DNA of 20,342 nt from Sediminispirochaeta sp. (GTDB lineage: Bacteria; Spirochaetota; Spirochaetia; DSM-16054; Sediminispirochaetaceae): assembly GCA_011046055.1 (NCBI GenBank), contig DSBN01000258.1, forward strand, positions 1-20,342. The letters are read 5' to 3'. The stretch's first letter is position 1; every line of letters starts with the position of its first letter. Shown here one piece after another: positions 14,145 to 20,342 of this stretch. A model generated the notes under the pieces. It ran no database searches. It worked only from the letters and a program-made list of their open reading frames with translations, and was not told the origin of the DNA. A program made the position numbers and the translations under genes.

Positions 14145-14962
14145 TTTCTCACCGCCTCGCTGAAACCCGCCTCAGAGCAGGGAGCCACCGTCTCGAAGCG
14201 CCGCCGTAGCTGCTCGGGAGCGTCGTCGACCACGAAGGCGTGTCTGGCCCATTCCAGCATATGCAGATCGTTGAAGTCGTTCCCAATGACCATCACCCGC
14301 TCCACGGGGATGCCCAGACGACGGCTCAGCCACTCGACCCCAGCGGCTTTGTGGGAACCCGCGGGGAAAAGCTCGATCCACAGTGACCGTCCGTCCAATG
14401 GAGAGGTACTGCGAATGACACTGAGCTGGGGAAACTCCCGCTCTATACGGTGGTGAATATCCGGATCCCCTGGGACGACCACCACAAACTGAGTTGCCTC
14501 CATTTGTCGCACCTGTTGCCAGTTAAAGGGCATGGCGAAATCTCGATACACCGCCATCCGATGAAAGAAATCGGGATTCTCTCCGCCGTGGTGGTAATAG
14601 TGGAAATAGTGGTTGTCCGGTATCGGATGGTGCAGCATGAAATCCAACTTCAGCTCGATGAGCCGCCGGCATACCTCCTCCGTCACAGCAGCTGAGAGTA
14701 CCCTTCGACGGAGAAGCTCTTCTTTTTTGAAGTCGTACACCCCCGCTCCCGAGGAGAAGACCACGTAATCGATGGGGAAGCTCCGATCGATCACCCGCCT
14801 CAGGGACTCCATCGACCTGCCGGTGGCAAAGACCCGGACGAAAGAATCCTGCTCTAGTATTTTCAGCGTCTCCAGGTCCCGGGGGTGAAAGCCCGAGGCG
14901 GAGTGGTAGGTGGTCCCGTCGAAATCGCTGACCACCATTGCTTGATATTCGGTATCGTTCAT
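14129..14962 (-). CDS. Cof-type HAD-superfamily phosphatase
   Basis: A 277-residue class IIB HAD hydrolase. Motif I is SDFDGT with nucleophile Asp13 and acid/base Asp15. Motif II is the ATGR segment after VRVFATGRS, and motif III is GNDFNDLHML near residues 228-237, with the metal-binding aspartates. The large IIB cap lies between, about residues 85-190. Such enzymes dephosphorylate small metabolites, including sugar phosphates, flavin mononucleotide and pyridoxal phosphate. The ATG overlaps the stop of the pyridoxal kinase gene (ATGA), and the nucleosidase-like gene starts within its end. The neighbour makes a B6-phosphate substrate an attractive guess, but only a guess. Confidence 0.88.
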   Translation of the reverse strand: MNDTEYQAMVVSDFDGTTYHSASGFHPRDLETLKILEQDSFVRVFATGRSMESLRRVIDRSFPIDYVVFSSGAGVYDFKKEELLRRRVLSAAVTEEVCRRLIELKLDFMLHHPIPDNHYFHYYHHGGENPDFFHRMAVYRDFAMPFNWQQVRQMEATQFVVVVPGDPDIHHRIEREFPQLSVIRSTSPLDGRSLWIELFPAGSHKAAGVEWLSRRLGIPVERVMVIGNDFNDLHMLEWARHAFVVDDAPEQLRRRFETVAPCSEAGFSEAVRKWCQG

Positions 14963-15840
14963 GGGAGTACCTGGTAGCTGCTGCTGGTCAAGGCTTGGTT
15001 GAGACTAGCCAGCACCCTTTCAAAAAGCACCCCGTCCCGATGGGGCACCCGATAACCAAAGGTCGCCCGGATGGCCATGGATACGAACTGCACCGACCTT
15101 TCGATGGCGATGGGCAGACTGTCCCCCTGCATCAAGCTGCCCGCAAGCACCGAGGCGAAGAGGTCGCCGGTACCGGGGTAGATCGCCGGCACGTAGTCGC
15201 AGTCCACCTTCCAGAACCTTCCGTCCTCCCGGTCGTAGGCCAGGACGTTGGAAACATCGGGCTTGTCCTCCAATCGGACGCTGGTCAGCACCAGCATCTT
15301 CGGGCCGAGCTCCGAGAGCCGCAGCAGGGTATTCTTGCACTCCTCGATACTGCTGACTTCGAGAAACTTCCGGTCCAACAGCATAGCCGCCTCGGTGGTA
15401 TTCGGGGTGATGATATCCGCCTTCTCGGTTAGACGGCGCATCTCTCGGACCATCTCTCGGTCGAAGGGACCGTAGAGCTCCCCGTCGTCCCCCAGTACGG
15501 GATCGACCATGATCAGCTGTTCCCGTCCGTCGGAGCGGAATTCGTCGATAAAACGGCGCACGATCTCTACCTGATCGGGAGATCCAAGAAAACCCGAGTA
15601 GACCGCATCGAATTGGACTCCAAGTTTCTTCCAGTGGTCCGCTATGGGCTGCATGTGACTAGTGAGGTCGAGAAAGTAGTAATCCTCGAACCCACCGGTA
15701 TGGGTGGAGAGCAGCGCCGTGGGCAGAGGGCAGACTTGAACCCCCATTGTCGACAGGACCGGCAGGATTATGGTCAGGGACGACCGGCCGAAGCCCGACA
15801 GGTCGTGAATCGCCGCCAATCTGGGTACTGGTTGTTTCAT
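14959..15840 (-). CDS. Pyridoxal/pyridoxamine kinase (PdxK/PdxY-type)
   Basis: A 293-residue ribokinase-fold kinase predicted to phosphorylate pyridoxal or pyridoxamine with ATP in vitamin B6 salvage. Diagnostic features are the opening AAIHDLSGFGRSS, the substrate segment TALLSTHTGGF at 41-51, DPVLGDDG at 113-120, and the anion-hole/catalytic loop GTGD with Asp226. Length and motif order match the clostridial-type pyridoxamine kinase family. A strong ribosome site (AAGGAGGT, five bases from ATG) marks it as the first gene of a three-gene minus-strand operon with the HAD phosphatase and nucleosidase-like genes. It diverges from the phosphohexomutase gene across 96 bases, where only weak promoter-like hexamers are visible. 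Confidence 0.9.
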   Translation of the reverse strand: MKQPVPRLAAIHDLSGFGRSSLTIILPVLSTMGVQVCPLPTALLSTHTGGFEDYYFLDLTSHMQPIADHWKKLGVQFDAVYSGFLGSPDQVEIVRRFIDEFRSDGREQLIMVDPVLGDDGELYGPFDREMVREMRRLTEKADIITPNTTEAAMLLDRKFLEVSSIEECKNTLLRLSELGPKMLVLTSVRLEDKPDVSNVLAYDREDGRFWKVDCDYVPAIYPGTGDLFASVLAGSLMQGDSLPIAIERSVQFVSMAIRATFGYRVPHRDGVLFERVLASLNQALTSSSYQVLP

Positions 15841-15936
15841 GACGGACCTCCTTCTCCCATTAATATGCCTGAAAATAGTCGACGATACAAGCCGATGCGG
15901 GAAGCCGGAAGATACAGCTGACAGAGCGACCGGAAT

Positions 15937-17874
15937 ATGTTAAAAAAAAGCATGGAGATACACCACGATGGTACAGGCATTTTGATCGCCGAACCCGAAC
16001 GCGATCCCTTGGAAGGCCCGCCACCGAGGCGAGGGGAGCTCCTGGAGGCTCTCAGGGCAATGATACTTTCGGTCTCGGGCTGGAGAAAGGTCTTTAGTTC
16101 CGACGGGGATGAGGAGAGTTTCTCCCCCCATATAGACGGCAGCCATAGGTTTCTGGTCGCCGCGGCGGCTCTGGCCTTTTCCGAGGACCTGTTGGAAAAA
16201 ACTGCCGGCAGAGCGCCGACGGTCTACACCGCCTGCGACGCCCGTCCGACCGGTCCCCAGATCCTCGACGTGATGAGCAGGATCATGTTGGCCATGGGTT
16301 TAAGGCTACGGCCTCTTTTTATAAGTCCCGCCCCGGAGCTGATGGCCACGGTCAAGCTGGACGAGCAAGCCGACGGCTTTGTCTACGTCTCGGCCAGTCA
16401 CAACCCCATCGGCCACAACGGAATCAAGTTCGGCGGCGCCGAGGGCACCGTCTTCGGTGGACAAAGAAGTCGCGACTTGATCACCCGTTTTCGAAGTCTC
16501 CTAGAGGATCCTTCTACAATAGACCGTTTGAGCGATCTGAGTGCTCGACTCCCCGTTGCCGAGTACGCCGATCGACTCTCCCAAAGCCAGGAGCTCAAGG
16601 AGCGGGCCATGGCCGACTACCGCCGTTTCAGCCGTACGGTATTCTGTGCCACCGATGAGATCCAGCGTCAGGACGAGATCTTTCGATCGCTCACCGAAGC
16701 TCTACAACGACACCCGATCGGGGTCGTCGCCGAGTTGAACGGCAGCGCCCGGGGATGTTCTATCGACGGAGATTTTTTACGGGAGTTCGGAGTTCGGGTA
16801 GCTCTCTACAACGACCGCCCGGGGGAGGTGGTGCACCGGATCGTACCCGAGGGAGCCGGGCTGGATCTCTGCCGGCAAGTCCTGGAGAGAGCGCATCGGG
16901 ATGACCCGGCCCATATACTCGGCTACGTTCCCGACAACGACGGCGACCGGGGCAATCTGGTCTACATCAAGAGGAAGGAAGGGAAAGCCTATCCCATCCC
17001 GGCCCAGAGTCTTTTCGCCCTAACGGTGCTCTCGGAGCTGCTCTATCAAGAGGAGCTGGCCGTCGAAGCGCTACGCGGAGGGGCGGAACCTCGTCCCAAA
17101 GCGGTAGTGGTCAACGGTCCGACTTCGATGGTTATAGAAAAGATTGCCGATTACTTCGACGCCCGGGTCTTCCGCGCGGAAGTCGGCGAGGCCAACGTGG
17201 TGAGCCTCGCCGCGGAGCTGCGGCGACGGTCCTACGATGTGCGAATCCTCGGCGAAGGGTCTAACGGAGGGAACATCACCCATCCCGCCGGCGTGAGGGA
17301 TCCGTTGAACACCCTCTTGTCGATCATCCGTCTGCTGAGTTTTCGAGACCAGCAGGCTCCCTTCCAGGCTTTTCGCCGTTGGTGCGAATTGAGGGGACTT
17401 CCCGAATCAACGGCCAGGGACTTTTCGATCGAAGAGGTTCTGTCATCCCTACCTTCCTTCAGCACCACCAGCGCTTACGAGCCTGAGGCTTTGATGCGGA
17501 TATCCTGTCAGGATCATGGAGTGCTGAAGACCAACTACGAGAAGGTTTTCTCCCGGCAGTGGGAACGGAAGCGTGAGGAGCTGAAAACTACCTACGATAT
17601 CTGCTCGTGGCGCGAGGTGAACTACGAGGGTACCACTGCCCGCGAAGGAGTGGGACCGGAGTTTCGCAGTCCCGAGGCCCGAGGGGGACTTAAGATAATT
17701 TTCAGCAACCATCGAGGAGAGGACAGCGACTTTCTCTGGATGCGCGGTTCGGGAACCGAGCCGGTTTTCCGCGTACTGGTAGACTCGCAGGGCGAAGATT
17801 CCGGGAGACACGACTATCTGCTCCAATGGCACCGGAGTATGATCGCCGAAGCCGACGAGCTCTCAACTCGCTAG
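15937..17874 (+). CDS. Alpha-D-phosphohexomutase (phosphoglucomutase/phosphomannomutase-like)
   Basis: A 645-residue member of the phosphohexomutase superfamily, longer than the usual 450-580 because of insertions. It should interconvert hexose 1- and 6-phosphates. All four active-site loops are present: the phosphoserine loop SASHNPIGHNG with Ser154, the metal loop Asp333-Asn-Asp335-Gly-Asp337-Arg, the sugar loop GEGSNGG at 439-445, and the phosphate-binding RGSGTEP at 603-609. The sugar preference cannot be read from sequence. Glucose phosphate would fit the nearby glgA, though the two genes are not in one operon. Two starts are possible, ATG 15937 and ATG 15952, separated by an A8 run. Neither has a strong ribosome site; I use the first. 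DeoD follows after 106 bases. Confidence 0.9.
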   Translation: MLKKSMEIHHDGTGILIAEPERDPLEGPPPRRGELLEALRAMILSVSGWRKVFSSDGDEESFSPHIDGSHRFLVAAAALAFSEDLLEKTAGRAPTVYTACDARPTGPQILDVMSRIMLAMGLRLRPLFISPAPELMATVKLDEQADGFVYVSASHNPIGHNGIKFGGAEGTVFGGQRSRDLITRFRSLLEDPSTIDRLSDLSARLPVAEYADRLSQSQELKERAMADYRRFSRTVFCATDEIQRQDEIFRSLTEALQRHPIGVVAELNGSARGCSIDGDFLREFGVRVALYNDRPGEVVHRIVPEGAGLDLCRQVLERAHRDDPAHILGYVPDNDGDRGNLVYIKRKEGKAYPIPAQSLFALTVLSELLYQEELAVEALRGGAEPRPKAVVVNGPTSMVIEKIADYFDARVFRAEVGEANVVSLAAELRRRSYDVRILGEGSNGGNITHPAGVRDPLNTLLSIIRLLSFRDQQAPFQAFRRWCELRGLPESTARDFSIEEVLSSLPSFSTTSAYEPEALMRISCQDHGVLKTNYEKVFSRQWERKREELKTTYDICSWREVNYEGTTAREGVGPEFRSPEARGGLKIIFSNHRGEDSDFLWMRGSGTEPVFRVLVDSQGEDSGRHDYLLQWHRSMIAEADELSTR

Positions 17875-17980
17875 GGTCAATCGAAGCTCTGGAGAGTTTT
17901 GCTCTCGGAAGTTTAAGATTTTTTTTTCGCATGCCGCTTCGCGGCTGGCAAAACAATAAAAATAGAAGTGGAGGAGAATC
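17875..17980 (+). promoter_or_regulatory. Intergenic region before deoD with T9 run and GC hairpin
   Basis: This 106-base gap holds a weak hairpin GAGAG/CTCTC near 17892-17906, then T9 at 17919-17927, which may end the phosphohexomutase transcript. A compact hairpin GCCGC-TTC-GCGGC (17933-17945) follows. Next come an A-rich stretch and the strong ribosome site GGAGGAG at 17970-17976. No convincing -35/-10 pair was found. Confidence 0.4.
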
Positions 17981-18685
17981 ATGAGTATTCACATTGGAGC
18001 ACAAGCCGGAGATGTGGCCGACACCGTCCTGATGCCGGGAGATCCCCTGCGTGCTCAATTTATCGCTGAAAACTACCTGGAAAACGCGGTCCAGTACAAC
18101 AAGGTCCGGGGAATGTACGGTTTCACCGGTACCTACCGCGGTCAAAGAGTATCGGTTCAAGGTTCGGGAATGGGGATCCCCTCGATCTCGATCTACGCCC
18201 ACGAACTGATCAACGAGTTCGGAGTCAAAAAGCTGATCCGCGTCGGCTCCTGCGGCTCGATGCAAAAGGACGTCCATATACGGGACATGGTCTTCGGGAT
18301 GGCCGCCAGCCACGACTCGGGGATCAACGACCGCCGCTTCCCGGCGATGACCTACGCCCCGACCGCTGATTTCGAGCTTCTGGAAAAGGCCGTCGCCGCG
18401 GCCCGCAGCAGAGACTATACCTTCCATGTGGGAAACATCCTTTCCACCGACACCTTTTACAACGACGACCTGGAGCTGTGGAAGCAGTGGGCCGCCTTTG
18501 GAGTCCTGGCGGTGGAAATGGAAGGGGCGGCCCTCTACACGCTGGCAGCAAAATTCGGCGTCCAGGCCCTGACTATCTTGACGGTCAGCGACCATTTGCT
18601 CAGTCAAGAACAGACGAGCAGCGAAGAGCGGCAGAAGACTTTCACTCAGATGATGGAAGTGGCGCTGGAGGCCGCCGTCTCTTAA
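17981..18685 (+). CDS. deoD: Purine nucleoside phosphorylase DeoD-type
   Basis: This cytoplasmic enzyme cleaves purine (deoxy)nucleosides with phosphate into base and (deoxy)ribose 1-phosphate, for purine salvage. The 234 residues align with the hexameric E. coli DeoD almost without gaps: LMPGDPLRA at 17-25, VRGMYGFTGTY, GMGIPS, RVGSCGS at 87-93, VEMEGAALY with the ribose-binding Glu, and TVSDH with Asp204. Arg217 falls in the following SSEERQ segment. Asp204 and Arg217 have the same numbers as the catalytic pair in E. coli. The ribosome site is GGAGGAG. It is convergent with the MutY-like gene. The co-directional phosphohexomutase upstream could act on the released pentose 1-phosphate, since some family members do, but this is speculative. 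Confidence 0.95.
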   Translation: MSIHIGAQAGDVADTVLMPGDPLRAQFIAENYLENAVQYNKVRGMYGFTGTYRGQRVSVQGSGMGIPSISIYAHELINEFGVKKLIRVGSCGSMQKDVHIRDMVFGMAASHDSGINDRRFPAMTYAPTADFELLEKAVAAARSRDYTFHVGNILSTDTFYNDDLELWKQWAAFGVLAVEMEGAALYTLAAKFGVQALTILTVSDHLLSQEQTSSEERQKTFTQMMEVALEAAVS

Positions 18686-18755
18686 TACAAGCCGTCTCTT
18701 GAGCCGATCCAGGCCATGCAGGTCCGCGACGGAGCATATCCGCCGCGGCAGCGGC
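18686..18755. terminator. Structured convergent intergenic region, possible bidirectional terminator
   Basis: Outer arms TGAGCCG (18699-18705) and CGGCTCA (18752-18758) are a perfect 7-bp inverted repeat. Nested inside is CCGCG-ac-GGA (18724-18733) pairing with TCC-gc-CGCGG (18739-18748) around a five-base loop. There is no T-run on either side, so it is not a canonical terminator. A 10-bp direct repeat, GCCGTCTCTT (18673-18682 and 18690-18699), spans the deoD stop. Confidence 0.35.
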
Positions 18756-19595
18756 TCAGTCTCGGATTCGGTACCTGCCGGATGACTCAGCAAGGACAAA
18801 GCCCTCCTCCACCAGTTGGTCGAGGGCTTTCCGTATCCTTTGAGCTGAGAAGTCCAGCTTGCCGTGGAGCTTTTCGATCTCCATCTCGCCTTCGGCGGTC
18901 ATAACAGCCAGTATTCTTCCCCGGATCTGGCGGTTTGAGTTTTCGAAAGGGCTCTGCCTACGGTAGACGGCGCTGCGGCGGTTGGGGTTGACCACCGCGT
19001 TTTTCAAATACACTCCGTAGTCCATCATCGCGTAGTACCAGTGACGGGGGTCCTCAGGATCAAGTACTTCGGCGGTTCGTGTAAGTATCGCTTTTTCGGG
19101 TACTTTCTCGCTGCGGGGGAAAAAGAAGTGCAGTATCACCCGGCGAATGTTGGTCTCCACGAAGGCGACCGGGCGGTGGAAGACGAAAGCCTGCAAGGCC
19201 CCGGCGGTCGCCGGACCGACCATCGGCAGGGAGAGCAGCTGCTCCTCCCGTTCCGGCAGCCTGCCGCCGTAGCGGCGGCAGATCATCTCGGCGCTCCGCT
19301 TCAAGCCCAGAGCCCTCCGATTGTAGCCCAGCCCGCTCCAGAGCCGCAGCACTTCCACCGTGGGGGCGGAGGCTAGCGCGGGGAAGTCCGGGAACCGTTC
19401 CAGAAAGCGTTGGTACTTTTTCAGCACCCGCTCGGTCTGAGTCTGCTGCAGCATCAATTCGGAGACCATTATCTGGTAGGGATCGTCGGTCTGCCGCCAG
19501 GGGAAACTCCTTCCGTTTTCCCGGTAGTAGGTCCAGATCCTCTGCCGCAACAGTCGTACCGCTTCGGATTCGGAGCCGGAGGGAAGAGCGCTCAT
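18756..19595 (-). CDS. MutY-like HhH-GPD adenine glycosylase lacking the Fe-S cluster
   Basis: A 279-residue helix-hairpin-helix DNA glycosylase closest to MutY, which removes adenine mispaired with 8-oxoguanine. It has FPWR at 31-34, SELMLQQTQ with catalytic Glu46, GLGYNRRA, and hairpin [10 protein letters not shown] at 123-132, where the lyase lysine of endonuclease III is absent as in MutY. Two departures stand out. The catalytic Asp (E. coli Asp138) is Glu147 in VETNIRRV, with no gap in the alignment, and the four iron-sulfur cysteines are missing, replaced by an [13 protein letters not shown] segment. The MutT-like 8-oxoG domain is also absent; residues 225-279 look like a winged helix. 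ATG 19593-19595 overlaps the trpS stop (ATGA). An upstream in-frame start inside trpS is unlikely. Confidence 0.85.
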   Translation of the reverse strand: MSALPSGSESEAVRLLRQRIWTYYRENGRSFPWRQTDDPYQIMVSELMLQQTQTERVLKKYQRFLERFPDFPALASAPTVEVLRLWSGLGYNRRALGLKRSAEMICRRYGGRLPEREEQLLSLPMVGPATAGALQAFVFHRPVAFVETNIRRVILHFFFPRSEKVPEKAILTRTAEVLDPEDPRHWYYAMMDYGVYLKNAVVNPNRRSAVYRRQSPFENSNRQIRGRILAVMTAEGEMEIEKLHGKLDFSAQRIRKALDQLVEEGFVLAESSGRYRIRD

Positions 19596-20342
19596 TTCAC
19601 CGGCTGGTCGGGTTCGGCCTTTTTTTCTCTCTTCTTTCGGGCCTTCTCGGCGCCCCGGCTTATGCGGTTCCACACCCCGATCAGCCCCATGGCCTTTTTC
19701 ATCTCCCGAAGGGTGGCCTCGGCTTCGCGGCGTGCGGCTTGGGTGCCTTCGAAGATCACCTCTTCCACCAGCCCGGTTTGACTCTGAAACGCCTGCCGCC
19801 GCTCCCGCAGTGGCTCCAAAAAGTTGTTCAGAGCCCGGGCCAGCTTCTCTTTGACCTCCACGTCCCCTACCCTTCCGCTTCGGTAGCGCTCCTTGAGCTC
19901 TTCTACCTCTTGTCGGTTGGGGTTGAAAATATCGTGGTAGATAAACACCGGATTTCCCACCACCTGACCCGGGATGTCCGCCCGGACTCGGTTGGGATCG
20001 GTGTACATCCGGCCCACCTTTTTCTCGACGGTTTTGGCGTCGTCGGATATATATATGGCGTTGTTCAGGGATTTGGACATCTTGGCGCTGCCGTCGGTGC
20101 CGACCAGGGTGGGCACCTCCCCGACCATGACATCGGGAACGGGAAAGACCTCTCCGTAGAGGCTGTTGAAGCGCCGGGCGATCTCCCGAGTCAACTCCAC
20201 ATGGGATTCGTTGTCTTTACCCACGGGGACTAAATTGGCCCGAGGCATCAGAATGTCGGCGGCCTGCAGCACCGGGTAGCCCAGAAGGCCAAAGGGAATC
20301 TCGTTGAGGTTGGCCGAGTTGGCCATGTCCTTGATACTTGGC
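19592..20342 (-). CDS. trpS: Tryptophanyl-tRNA synthetase, partial (N-terminus beyond right edge)
   Basis: About 250 C-terminal residues of a class I aminoacyl-tRNA synthetase that charges tRNA-Trp in the cytoplasm. Visible marks are [14 protein letters not shown], the family segment that follows the tryptophan pocket, [22 protein letters not shown], and the ATP-binding KMSKS loop in [11 protein letters not shown]. After it come the C-terminal anticodon-recognition helices. The Rossmann HIGH motif lies outside the window. The frame stays open to the right edge, entering as [15 protein letters not shown]. The C-terminus carries a short lysine/arginine-rich tail after [12 protein letters not shown], longer than usual. 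The stop overlaps the start of the MutY-like gene, so the two are probably co-transcribed and coupled. Confidence 0.93.
   Translation of the reverse strand, partial: PSIKDMANSANLNEIPFGLLGYPVLQAADILMPRANLVPVGKDNESHVELTREIARRFNSLYGEVFPVPDVMVGEVPTLVGTDGSAKMSKSLNNAIYISDDAKTVEKKVGRMYTDPNRVRADIPGQVVGNPVFIYHDIFNPNRQEVEELKERYRSGRVGDVEVKEKLARALNNFLEPLRERRQAFQSQTGLVEEVIFEGTQAARREAEATLREMKKAMGLIGVWNRISRGAEKARKKREKKAEPDQPVK

Noticed and set aside
15942..15949. A8 run between the two possible phosphohexomutase starts, considered as a slippage switch
   Set aside because: If translation begins at the second ATG the run is non-coding. A8 is not rare, and nothing else supports a switch.
17702..18799. 365-codon open frame on the minus strand
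   Set aside because: It is antisense to the end of the phosphohexomutase gene and all of deoD, both clearly real. It has no ribosome site or domain.
1..20342. Search for CRISPR arrays, tRNA or rRNA genes, transposases, toxin-antitoxin or defence cassettes
   Set aside because: No regularly spaced repeats, cloverleaf-like segments, transposase motifs or defence domains were seen by eye. The mrfAB pair is DNA repair rather than defence on present evidence.

Overview
The window is compact, GC-rich bacterial chromosome with short intergenic gaps and many stop/start overlaps (ATGA, TGATG). Gene content suggests a free-living spirochaete (Spirochaetota): an apparent FlgN-type flagellar chaperone, a CapA-like protein with a spirochaete-style N-terminal half, a divergent alpha-D-phosphohexomutase and a small zinc-ribbon protein of a type I remember from spirochaetes. 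This assignment is inference from memory, because there is no rRNA or other marker here. I see no insertion sequence, tRNA, CRISPR array or prophage gene.

Layout. 1-395 (-): start of a FlgN-like gene that runs off the left edge. 619-4160 (+): thioredoxin reductase, secreted NagZ-type GH3 glycosidase and a GNAT acetyltransferase, probably one operon from a sigma70-like promoter at 562-590. 4289-5773 (+): glycogen synthase GlgA, whose 3' end overlaps by 49 bp the convergent mrfB. 5725-9279 (-): mrfA-mrfB, the YprA helicase and YprB nuclease pair known from mitomycin-lesion repair in Bacillus. 9370-10056 (+): a secreted beta-rich protein followed by a terminator. 10190-13104 (+): YihY/BrkB membrane protein, then a CapA-like gene split by one in-frame TAA. 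13113-13307 (-): small zinc-ribbon protein with its own near-consensus promoter. 13419-15840 (-): overlapping operon of pyridoxal/pyridoxamine kinase, Cof-type HAD phosphatase and an MTAN-like nucleosidase. 15937-18685 (+): phosphohexomutase and purine nucleoside phosphorylase DeoD. 18756-20342 (-): the C-terminal part of tryptophanyl-tRNA synthetase overlapping a MutY-like glycosylase that lacks the iron-sulfur cysteines and carries Glu in place of the catalytic Asp.

How the genes may work together. There are two DNA-repair loci (mrfAB and the MutY-like gene), carbon storage and sugar phosphate metabolism (glgA, phosphohexomutase), nucleoside salvage (deoD, MTAN-like), vitamin B6 metabolism (kinase plus possible phosphatase) and envelope or cell-wall turnover (nagZ, yihY, capA-like). 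Most is housekeeping. The points that most merit a second look are the broken capA-like gene, the unusual MutY-like enzyme, the mrfAB pair outside Bacillus, the B6/nucleosidase operon, a G9 tract inside the GNAT gene, and a probable leaderless start for yihY.
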